A stretch of 14,826 nucleotides of DNA from assembly GCA_934663645.1 (NCBI GenBank), contig CAKUKR010000063.1, positions 1-14,826 of the forward strand, written 5' to 3'. Source of the stretch: an uncultured Muribaculaceae bacterium (GTDB taxonomy: Bacteria > Bacteroidota > Bacteroidia > Bacteroidales > Muribaculaceae). Shown here one piece after another: positions 7,031-13,673 of this stretch. Made by a program: the position numbers and the translations under genes. The stretch's first letter is position 1. The number at the start of each line of letters is the position of its first letter. Below the pieces are notes generated by a model. That model saw only the letters and a program-made list of their open reading frames with translations, was not told where the DNA came from and ran no database searches.

Positions 7031-7900
7031 TCAGCCGATGGTGTGGTTGACGATTAATTCCTTGATGAGGTCCTCGAGCGCGGCGTCGCTGTTCTCAACG
7101 GTGCGAGCCTCCTTGGCCGTGAAGACCACGTTCTCTATGGCCTTGACCTTCGTGGGCGAGCCGGCCAGGCCGCACTGCTGCAAGTCAGCGCCAACATACT
7201 CCGCACTCCACTCGCCTATTGCAAGGTATGGGCGGCTCTCGATGAAGGCTTTCCTCTGCTCGTCAGCTGCCACCTCGGAGGGGGCTGCGGCGTACTTGTA
7301 CTTCTGTATGTTGCGAGCATTGCGGGGGCGGCAGTCGGCAGCAGTGCCGTTCACTGTCACCACAAGGGGGAGCGGAGCTGTGACTGTCTCCACGCCGTGT
7401 TCGAGGCGGCGGCGTATGGTGACGCGGCCGTCCTGGACTGCTATAATCTCCTCTGCGTATGTCACCTGCGGCAGCCCTAGCTTCTCGGCTATCTGCGGGC
7501 CTACCTGGGCGGTGTCGCCGTCGATGGCCTGGCGGCCGCCGATGATGAGGTCGTAGCCCCCTATCTTGCGCACGGCGGTGGCGAGGGCGTATGAAGTCGC
7601 GAGCGTGTCAGAGCCGGCGAAGGCGCGGTCGGAGAGGACGATGCCCCCGTCTGCGCCTCGGTACATCCCCTCGCGCACTATCTCTGCAGCGCGCCCGGGG
7701 CCCATGGTGAGCAACGTCACCTTGCTGCCGGGGTACATCTCTTTGAGGTGGAGCGCCTGCTCGAGCGCGTTGAGGTCTTCAGGGTTGAAGATAGCCGGGA
7801 GGGCTGAACGGTTGATAGTGCCGTCGGCCTTCATGGCATCCTTGCCCACGTTTCTCGTATCAGGTACTTGCTTGGCGAGTACAATGATATTTAAACTCAT
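7031..7900 (-). CDS. etfB: Electron transfer flavoprotein, beta subunit
   Basis: 289 residues; the nucleotide-binding (AMP or second flavin) subunit of ETF. Family blocks are clear: LNIIVLAKQVPDT at the N-terminus, NPEDLNALEQAL, VTLLTMGPGRA, REGMYRGADGGIVL, and GGRQAIDGDTAQVGPQIAEKLG. The GRQAIDGDTAQVGP form resembles clostridial/anaerobe ETFs more than mitochondrial ETF (GKQAIDDD type), which hints at, but does not prove, the bifurcation-capable group. It is the first gene of the minus-strand etfB-etfA-acyl-CoA dehydrogenase operon. The start at ATG 7900 lies in an AT-rich leader, about 85-90 nt below a TAACTTTG promoter box. Confidence 0.95.
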   Translation of the reverse strand: MSLNIIVLAKQVPDTRNVGKDAMKADGTINRSALPAIFNPEDLNALEQALHLKEMYPGSKVTLLTMGPGRAAEIVREGMYRGADGGIVLSDRAFAGSDTLATSYALATAVRKIGGYDLIIGGRQAIDGDTAQVGPQIAEKLGLPQVTYAEEIIAVQDGRVTIRRRLEHGVETVTAPLPLVVTVNGTAADCRPRNARNIQKYKYAAAPSEVAADEQRKAFIESRPYLAIGEWSAEYVGADLQQCGLAGSPTKVKAIENVVFTAKEARTVENSDAALEDLIKELIVNHTIG

Positions 7901-7990
7901 AATCTATATCTTTATCGTATATTATTATCTAACACGTTGTCTGCCAGCCAGTTTTCGCCAGCGACAGATATTTGCGCCATAGTGCAGGGG

Positions 7991-8022
7991 CAAAGTTACT
8001 AAAAAAAAGCGGCACTGGGAAA
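7991..8022 (-). promoter_or_regulatory. Promoter of the etfB operon
   Basis: Minus-strand TAACTTTG at plus 7991-7998 is a perfect -7 box. The -33 position (20-bp spacing) reads only TTTC (plus 8019-8022), so the upstream element is weak. That would suit an activator-dependent promoter. The predicted leader is about 85-90 nt and AT-rich near the start codon. Confidence 0.6.
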
Positions 8023-8037
8023 TAACGCCACAGAAAA

Positions 8038-8062
8038 TGCACACAAATCGCAAATGTGTGCA
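8038..8062. promoter_or_regulatory. Inverted repeat TGCACACA-N9-TGTGTGCA, candidate operator
   Basis: A perfect 8-bp dyad (arms 8038-8045 and 8055-8062) lies in the 252-bp divergent region between etfB and the GT4 glycosyltransferase gene. Its centre is about 65 bp upstream of the predicted etfB transcription start, a typical distance for an upstream activator such as a CRP/FNR-family dimer. It does not have the exact CRP or FNR half-site sequence. It could also serve the divergent gene. There is no adjacent T-run, so it is not a terminator. Confidence 0.45.
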
Positions 8063-8152
8063 TCTGTCTGGAACAAGGACGAGACTTTGCAAAATAATTG
8101 CTGTTCATTCACGTTATTGAGTTGTTACAACGCAGACATATAGATATTTGCA

Positions 8153-9244
8153 ATGAGAATACTGATAGTCAACCTCATATTGCACACGCATGAAAAAGGG
8201 GTAATCCCTGTGCGCGAGACCAACCACGACTGCATGATATACGGCATGGCTCGCGGCTTCGTCGCCAACGGCCATAAAGTGACGCTCGCAGCCTCCGAAG
8301 AGTACCGCTGCACAGAGCCGGAGGACAATCCCTTCGAGGTGGTCTACTTCCCCTCACGGATGCCAAGGGTGTTTAAGCCGTGGCTGCTGCCTTGGCCTAA
8401 GGGACTCGGCAGGTACGTAAGGACGCATAGTTTTGACCTGATCGTTTCCGCAGACACATTCTCAATGGGGACGCTTATCGCCAGCCGCAACGCGAAATGT
8501 CAGGTGGTGGCATGGCAAGAGCTGGCGCAGCACAACCGCATGATGCACCGGTTGCCGTCAAAGTTCTGGTACGGTATAATCGTCCGCCTGATGATGCGCC
8601 GTGTCATCGCCGTAGGCCGCTCCCTGCAGGCACGCGACTTCATCTCGCATTACTGCCCTAGGACTTCGCCTGAAATCGTGGACCACGGCTGCGACAGCGA
8701 CGTCTTCCACCCGGGCGACGAGGCAGACGACTCATTCGTCATCATAGCCCGGCTCGTAGAAGCGAAAAGGCCGCTGGTGATACTGGATGCATTCCTGAAG
8801 TTCATCCGCAAGCCGGGGTTTGAGAATTACCGCCTTGACGTGATAGGCGACGGCCCTATGCGGCAAGCCATGGAGGAGCGTGCACGACAGGCAGGGGCGG
8901 AGAAAAACGTGGTATTCCACGGCTTCATGTCACACCATGACTTCGCCCCTATAGGACGCAGAGCGAAAGGTCTGCTCATAAACACCATGCAAGACCTAAA
9001 CATGGTGTCGGTCTCGGAAGCTATAGCCAACGGCACGCCTGTGCTGATGAACTCTGTGCCGTACACTGCCACATTCGTGCGCGACAAAGGCCTTGGGATA
9101 GTCCGCGATGACTGGAATGAGGATACTCTCGAGGAGCTTGCCCGGGGATACGGCCGGTTCCATGAAGCGTGCGCTCGCATAAGCAGCACGCTGACATGCA
9201 CGGCGAGCGCGGAAAAGATTGTGCATATCGCGGAAAATATGTAA
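8153..9244 (+). CDS. GT4-family (GT-B fold) glycosyltransferase
   Basis: 363 residues; a predicted cytoplasmic or membrane-associated retaining glycosyltransferase using a nucleotide-sugar donor. The N-terminal Rossmann half starts MRILIVNLIL and includes an ARGFVANGHKVTLAA block (33-47). The C-terminal half has the group-1 signatures: FVIIARLVEAKRPLVILDAF (195-214), YRLDVIGDGPMR (226-237), NVVFHGFMSHHD (252-263) and the donor-site block ending VSEAIANGTPVLMN (287-300). The usual E-x7-E pair is D281-x7-E289 here, a conservative change. The ATG at 8153 is chosen because it places the first beta-strand at the N-terminus. I see no convincing promoter immediately upstream (a TATTTG sits only 2 nt from the ATG). 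Acceptor and donor are unknown; cell-envelope polysaccharide is likely. Its stop codon is part of the next gene's promoter. Confidence 0.88.
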   Translation: MRILIVNLILHTHEKGVIPVRETNHDCMIYGMARGFVANGHKVTLAASEEYRCTEPEDNPFEVVYFPSRMPRVFKPWLLPWPKGLGRYVRTHSFDLIVSADTFSMGTLIASRNAKCQVVAWQELAQHNRMMHRLPSKFWYGIIVRLMMRRVIAVGRSLQARDFISHYCPRTSPEIVDHGCDSDVFHPGDEADDSFVIIARLVEAKRPLVILDAFLKFIRKPGFENYRLDVIGDGPMRQAMEERARQAGAEKNVVFHGFMSHHDFAPIGRRAKGLLINTMQDLNMVSVSEAIANGTPVLMNSVPYTATFVRDKGLGIVRDDWNEDTLEELARGYGRFHEACARISSTLTCTASAEKIVHIAENM

Positions 9245-9249
9245 CTTTG
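9219..9249 (+). promoter_or_regulatory. Promoter inside the 3' end of the glycosyltransferase gene
   Basis: TTG (9219-9221), a 20-bp spacer and TAACTTTG (9242-9249) match the Bacteroidota promoter. The -7 box begins with the TAA stop codon of the glycosyltransferase. Transcription should start around 9254, about 15 nt before the GTG at 9270. This is the main evidence for placing the next gene's start there. Confidence 0.65.
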
Positions 9250-9269
9250 GGCAATCAAATTTGCCTGAA

Positions 9270-10691
9270 GTGAAACGACTCATCATATGGCTGGCACTGC
9301 TCGTGCCGGCGACATACTCTCTTCATGCGGACGTGGCGGAAACGCTGCGCTCGCTCATTGACAGCCACGACTACGCCGCAGCGGCCACTGCCGGGCGTGA
9401 ATACCTGGACGCAAACCCTGACGCAAAAGACGCTGGGGCTGTGAACGCCTTGCTCGGCGAGGCGCTGATGCACAGCGGCGACCGGGAGGGCGCACGCGAG
9501 CGCCTCGGGCTGGCGGCAGCACGCGGCGTAGCTGACGCGCACAGGCTGCTGGGGCGAATGGCTTACGAGGATTACGACTTCGCGACAGCCTCGGAACAGT
9601 ACCGCCGCTACCGCACGATGAAGCAGAAGGCCTCCAAGCCAGTTGCTCCTGGGGCCGCTGTTGAGGAAAGCCGCATCACGCTGGCACAGGCATATATGCA
9701 GCGCGTAGAGCGCATTGAGGTCATCGACAGCATCGCCGTCGGCCGTGACGGCTTCTTCACCCATTACCGTCTGTCAGCATCGGCAGGGCGCATACTTTCT
9801 CCCGGACAGATACCCTTTGCGCAGGGGCGCAGCCAGTCGCCGGCGGCATACGCCAGCGAGCGCGGCGGCTTGATGATGTGGTCGCAGTGCGACTCGCTCG
9901 GCACTTCGCGCCTGGTGCAGTCAGTGCGCATGAACGACGGCTCGTGGAGCGAACCGGAATACACCGACTCTACGCTCAACATCGGCAACGCGGCATACCC
10001 CTTCATGATGCCCGACGGCATGACGCTGTATTTCGCCGCTGACGGACCGCAGTCGCTCGGCGGCTACGACATATTCATGGCCACGTGCGACCCGGCTGAC
10101 GGCTCGTTCCGAACGCCGCAGAACCTCGGGATGCCCTACAACTCACCGTATGACGACCTGATGCTCGCCATTGACGAAGCGAATGGCGTAGGCTGGTGGG
10201 CGACTGACCGCAACAGTCCAGGCGGCGACCTGACAATATACGTGTTCATACCATCCGAAATACGTGACAACTACCCCGAGGACACCGAGAACCTCGCCGC
10301 GCTCGCCCGCCTGACGGACATCAGCCTGACGCAGGACGAAAACAGCGACTATTCACAGATACTGGAAACTATACGCAGCATCAACCCGGACGACGGCACG
10401 CCGCAGGAGCAGTTCCGCCTGATGCTGCCCGGCGGTACTGTATATACGCGCTTTGACGATTTCGCCAGTCAGGAAGCGGCTGAGGCGATGCAGCAGCTGC
10501 TCGACACACAGGAGCAGCTACGCCAGACGCTCGACCGCCTCGGCCAGATGCGCGAGCAGTACCACAGCCACCCCTCGTCGGAACTGACACGGCAGATACT
10601 CGCCCTCGAGAAGGAAACCGAGCAGCTCTACCGCCGCGTGCGCACACTCCGCTCACAGGCCATACGCGCCGAGCATAAGGCCGCATGCTGA
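9270..10691 (+). CDS. Secreted TPR / PD40 beta-propeller protein
   Basis: 473 residues from GTG 9270. This start gives a clean signal peptide (MKRLIIWLALLVPATYSLHA). A longer reading from ATG 9219 would add 17 non-signal residues upstream of it and would begin before the promoter. Residues about 20-115 are helical with TPR-like spacing (LIDSHDYAAAATAGREYL, LLGEALMHSGDREGARERL, LLGRMAYEDYDFATASEQYRR). About 190-320 contain PD40/WD40-like propeller blades (NAAYPFMMPDGMTLYFAADG, SLGGYDIFMATCD, NSPYDDLMLAIDE). The C-terminal ~70 residues are a Gln/Glu/Arg-rich probable coiled coil. The TPR-PD40 order resembles PorE-like proteins of the type IX secretion machinery, but the OmpA peptidoglycan-binding domain is missing, so that role is not supported. 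It is probably a periplasmic scaffold. It ends 49 nt before cstA and may be cotranscribed with it. Confidence 0.8.
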   Translation: MKRLIIWLALLVPATYSLHADVAETLRSLIDSHDYAAAATAGREYLDANPDAKDAGAVNALLGEALMHSGDREGARERLGLAAARGVADAHRLLGRMAYEDYDFATASEQYRRYRTMKQKASKPVAPGAAVEESRITLAQAYMQRVERIEVIDSIAVGRDGFFTHYRLSASAGRILSPGQIPFAQGRSQSPAAYASERGGLMMWSQCDSLGTSRLVQSVRMNDGSWSEPEYTDSTLNIGNAAYPFMMPDGMTLYFAADGPQSLGGYDIFMATCDPADGSFRTPQNLGMPYNSPYDDLMLAIDEANGVGWWATDRNSPGGDLTIYVFIPSEIRDNYPEDTENLAALARLTDISLTQDENSDYSQILETIRSINPDDGTPQEQFRLMLPGGTVYTRFDDFASQEAAEAMQQLLDTQEQLRQTLDRLGQMREQYHSHPSSELTRQILALEKETEQLYRRVRTLRSQAIRAEHKAAC

Positions 10692-10740
10692 AAAGACTGA
10701 CATTAAATAATAAAGCATATACACATAATACATACACACG

Positions 10741-12210
10741 ATGATTTCATTCGTCATATCACTGGTCGTACTGCTGCTTGGCTCGTGGCTCTACGGCAAG
10801 TTCATCGAGAAAGTATTCGGGGCAGACCCGAAACGCCCCACGCCCGTCAAGACCATGGCCGACGGCGTGGACTACGTGGAGATGCCGCCATGGAAGCTGT
10901 TCCTGATACAGTTTCTAAACATCGCCGGTCTCGGGCCGATATTCGGAGCGATAATGGGCGTGATGTTCGGGCCGTCAGCGTTCCTGTGGATAGTATTCGG
11001 CACAATATTCGCTGGCAGCGTCCACGATTACCTCTCCGGCATGATGTCCGTGCGCCAGGGCGGCGCGTCGCAACCTGAGATAGTCGGCAGCCAGCTCGGC
11101 AGCGGCGTGAAGAATGTCATGCGTGTGTTCGCGCTTGTGCTGATGATACTCGTAGGCGCAGTGTTCGTCTACAACCCGGCCGACCTGCTCGCCATGCTCA
11201 CCCCGGACAGCCTCGACCGCGTGTTCTGGATAGTGGTCATCTTCGCATACTATATGCTCGCCACGCTGCTGCCTATAGACAAGCTGATAGGCAAGCTCTA
11301 CCCCGTGTTCGGCGTTGCTCTGCTCTTCATGGCCGTCGGCGTGCTGGTGATGCTGTTCGTCCACCACGACAGCGTACCAGAGATATGGGACCAGTTCTAC
11401 AACCACAAGGCTGACCCCGAAGCCAACCCGATTTTTCCGATGATGTTCGTGTCGATAGCGTGCGGGGCGATCTCCGGCTTCCACGCCACGCAGTCGCCGA
11501 TGATGGCACGCTGCATGGCGTCAGAGGGCAAAGGGCGGCACATATTTCACGGTGCAATGGTCACCGAGGGTGTCGTCGCGCTGATATGGGCTGCGGCAGC
11601 GGTGGCGTTCACCGGCGGCTACGAGCAGCTCGGCGCATACCTCGACGGCGGCACGCCGGCAGTGCTTGTAGACAACCTATCGCAGGAGTGGCTCGGCACA
11701 GTCGGCGGAGTGCTTGCAGTGCTCGGCGTGATAGCCGCGCCCATCACCTCGGGCGACACCGCCCTGCGCTCAGCTCGCCTCATCGCAGCGGATTTCACAC
11801 ACATACCGCAGCGGACCATTGCCAAGCGGCTGCTCATCTCAGTGCCGATATTCATACTATGCTTCGTGGTCATGCTAGCCCCATACGAGGTGCTGTGGCG
11901 CTACTTCGCATGGTGCAACCAGGCGTTGTCAGTCTTCACCCTGTGGGCGATAACCGTATGGCTGGCACGTGAGCGCAAGCAATACCTCGTCACCCTCATC
12001 CCCGCGCTCTTCATGACCTGCGTGACCGTGACATACATATTCTTCGCTCCAGAAGGCTTCTCCGCGCTCACAGACACCCTGTTTGAGACCAAGATAAGCT
12101 ACCCCGTGGCGGTAGGCCTCGGCACGGCTGCAGCAGCAGTCATGCTCGCCATGTTCGCACACTTCGTCAAAGGGCTCAAGAACGGCAAACTCAATCGACA
12201 GGCATCATGA
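10741..12210 (+). CDS. cstA: CstA-family carbon-starvation / peptide or pyruvate transporter
   Basis: 489 residues, highly hydrophobic with about a dozen membrane helices. CstA signatures are clear near the N-terminus: YGKFIEKVFGADPKRPTPV, a GVDYVEMP loop, FLNIAGLGPIFGAIMGVMFG, and AGSVHDYLSGMMSVRQGG. ITSGDTALRSARLI appears in the middle. CstA proteins of enterobacteria (about 700 residues) import peptides or pyruvate during carbon limitation. This is the shorter form found in many anaerobes, and its substrate cannot be read from sequence. No TAnnTTTG box lies in the 49-nt AT-rich gap upstream, so it may rely on read-through from the TPR/PD40 gene or a non-consensus promoter. Its stop overlaps the start of the PHP gene by ATGA. 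Confidence 0.9.
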   Translation: MISFVISLVVLLLGSWLYGKFIEKVFGADPKRPTPVKTMADGVDYVEMPPWKLFLIQFLNIAGLGPIFGAIMGVMFGPSAFLWIVFGTIFAGSVHDYLSGMMSVRQGGASQPEIVGSQLGSGVKNVMRVFALVLMILVGAVFVYNPADLLAMLTPDSLDRVFWIVVIFAYYMLATLLPIDKLIGKLYPVFGVALLFMAVGVLVMLFVHHDSVPEIWDQFYNHKADPEANPIFPMMFVSIACGAISGFHATQSPMMARCMASEGKGRHIFHGAMVTEGVVALIWAAAAVAFTGGYEQLGAYLDGGTPAVLVDNLSQEWLGTVGGVLAVLGVIAAPITSGDTALRSARLIAADFTHIPQRTIAKRLLISVPIFILCFVVMLAPYEVLWRYFAWCNQALSVFTLWAITVWLARERKQYLVTLIPALFMTCVTVTYIFFAPEGFSALTDTLFETKISYPVAVGLGTAAAAVMLAMFAHFVKGLKNGKLNRQAS

Positions 12211-13031
12211 GGCCAGATATCAAACAGATAGCCGGGGCAACACGCGCATACAACTTCCACTCGCACACGCCCTACTGCGACGGACGCTCGCCGATAGACG
12301 AGATGGCACGCGCAGCAGCAGCGGCTGGGTTCAGGCACTACGCCTTCACCTCACACTCGCCGGTGAGCCTCGGCACGCCATGCAACATGCCATACGCGGC
12401 AGTGACTGAATACATCAGCGAGTGCGAGCAGCTGAAACGCGAATATGCAGGGCGCATGAACCTGTACACCGGCATGGAGATAGACTACCTGTCGCCGCAG
12501 GAAGGGCCGCATTGCGAATACTTCAAGTCTCTGCCGCTGGACGTGCGCCTCGGCTCTGTGCATTTCGTGCCTACGCAGCGCGGCGAATACGTGGACTGCG
12601 ACGGACGCTTCGAGCGGTTTGCCCGCTATCTCCACGACTGCTTCCGCGACGACCTGCGCTATGTGGTTGAGAAGTATTTCGGGCAAGTGGCAGAGATGGT
12701 CGCCCTCGGCGGCATCGACATCATCGGACATTTCGACAAGATAGCCAACAACGCCTCACAGGCACGCCCTGGCATCGAGGACGAGACATGGTATCAGGTG
12801 GCAGCAGGCAGCGTCATCAGCGAAATCATAGCCTCGGGGCTGCCCATAGAGCTGAACACCAAGGCATACGCCCGAAACGGACGCTTCTTTCCCGACCGCC
12901 GCTGGTGGAAGAGGCTTGCAGATGCCGGCGTGACGCTTGTCGTCAACAGCGACGCGCACAGCGCTGACCTCATCGACGCAGGGCGAGCCGAAGCCTTCCG
13001 CGCCCTCGCCGAGGACGGCATCGCCTTGTAA
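12207..13031 (+). CDS. PHP-domain phosphoesterase, histidinol-phosphatase-like (HisK type)
   Basis: 274 residues; a predicted metal-dependent (tri-metal) phosphoesterase of the PHP superfamily. Metal ligands are visible in order: FHSHTPYCDG with H-x-H at residues 18 and 20, AFTSHSP, GMEIDYL (Glu), GSVHFV, IDIIGHFDK and a C-terminal NSDAHSADLI. This layout matches the HisJ/HisK histidinol-phosphate phosphatases, which hydrolyse L-histidinol phosphate in histidine synthesis, and the length is normal. No other his gene is nearby, however. Instead the start ATG overlaps the stop of cstA (ATGA), implying translational coupling to a transporter. A different phosphomonoester substrate is therefore possible. 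It ends one base from the stop of the convergent GNAT gene. Confidence 0.82.
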   Translation: MRPDIKQIAGATRAYNFHSHTPYCDGRSPIDEMARAAAAAGFRHYAFTSHSPVSLGTPCNMPYAAVTEYISECEQLKREYAGRMNLYTGMEIDYLSPQEGPHCEYFKSLPLDVRLGSVHFVPTQRGEYVDCDGRFERFARYLHDCFRDDLRYVVEKYFGQVAEMVALGGIDIIGHFDKIANNASQARPGIEDETWYQVAAGSVISEIIASGLPIELNTKAYARNGRFFPDRRWWKRLADAGVTLVVNSDAHSADLIDAGRAEAFRALAEDGIAL

Positions 13032-13032
13032 A

Positions 13033-13578
13033 TCAGGCATTGTATACGGCGCGGAGCATCGGGGCGAGAGCATCGCGAGGATCAGACAAGTCCACATCGC
13101 CGTGCGTCATCAGCAGCAGCGGCACCTCTGGCAACGAAGGGTCGTAGGGCGGCTGCACATACTCGATGTCGGTATGCAGACGGAAGCCGTGACGCTCGTA
13201 AAAACCGATGCGGCGGCGTGCCTCCGGCGTGCCGGGATGCTCCACCTCAAGCAGCACACGGTCACTGACGCTCTCCACCAGGTGGCGCAGCATGCTGCCG
13301 CCGATGTCGTTGCCCCTCATCTCCGGCTCTACGGCGAAATGCTCCACATACACATATCCGGGAAACTCCCAGTACGTCAGGAAGCCGGCGAACTCTCCGC
13401 CGAGCGTAATGACAAGCGGATGAAACCTGTCGCCGTTGGCAGTCAGAAACGAGTGGAAACCTTGCTCGCCGGCATAGGCGCGACGCTCGCCGGCAGGGAA
13501 CGACAGGCAGTACAGCCGCAGCAAGTCCGCATAGTCGGCAGGTATGATGTCGCGGTATCTCAATTCTCTCATGGTCAA
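13033..13578 (-). CDS. GNAT-family N-acetyltransferase
   Basis: 181 residues; an acetyl-CoA-dependent acetyltransferase of unknown acceptor. The fold is recognised from VYVEHFAVEPEMRGNDIGGSML (motif A: strand, then the CoA pyrophosphate loop) and the later RRIGFYERHGFRL (motif B). The CoA loop reads R-G-N-D-I-G, with Asp where the canonical Q/R-x-x-G-x-G/A has Gly. This is unusual but probably tolerated. The start at ATG 13578 has a second in-frame ATG two codons on, so either could be used. It lies downstream of asd on the same strand, across a 95-nt gap holding a strong palindromic repeat, and I see no consensus promoter in that gap. It is convergent with the PHP gene, with one base between stop codons and no room for a terminator. 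Confidence 0.85.
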   Translation of the reverse strand: MTMRELRYRDIIPADYADLLRLYCLSFPAGERRAYAGEQGFHSFLTANGDRFHPLVITLGGEFAGFLTYWEFPGYVYVEHFAVEPEMRGNDIGGSMLRHLVESVSDRVLLEVEHPGTPEARRRIGFYERHGFRLHTDIEYVQPPYDPSLPEVPLLLMTHGDVDLSDPRDALAPMLRAVYNA

Positions 13579-13595
13579 TTAAATCTGTCGTGTAA

Positions 13596-13646
13596 TATAA
13601 AGTCCTTAAGGTCTTTAAGGACCTTAGGGACTTTAAGGACTTTATA
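13596..13646. repeat. 9-nt-periodic palindromic repeat / long hairpin
   Basis: Five near-copies of a 9-nt unit (consensus AAGGWCYTT, itself near-palindromic) run from 13599 to 13643. The whole element is a large dyad centred at 13621, with perfect 14-bp outer arms TATAAAGTCCTTAA (13596-13609) and its complement (13633-13646), and mostly paired inner units. It sits between the asd stop and the GNAT start. Read on the minus strand it is not followed by a T-run, so it is not a standard terminator. The period of three codons keeps frames open and produces spurious KSL/RTL-repeat ORFs. Similar intergenic repeats occur in other Bacteroidales genomes as far as I recall. Confidence 0.8.
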
Positions 13647-13673
13647 GTTACCGCCGAGTTCGCGGGCATTTTG

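Noticed and set aside
8139..8152. Promoter -7 box (GATATTTG) for the glycosyltransferase
   Set aside because: It deviates from TAnnTTTG, and its TTTG ends 2 nt before the ATG, which would put the transcription start inside the first codons.
13593..13646. Intrinsic terminator for asd
   Set aside because: The hairpin is strong, but on the minus strand it is followed by TATTACACG with no T-run, and it consists of periodic 9-nt units. It is described as a repeat instead; Rho-independent function is unproven.
12937..13647. 236-codon plus-strand frame ending in SLRTLGTLRTL
   Set aside because: It spans two convergent real genes and ends in the 9-nt repeat, whose three-codon period keeps frames open. 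There is no coherent domain.
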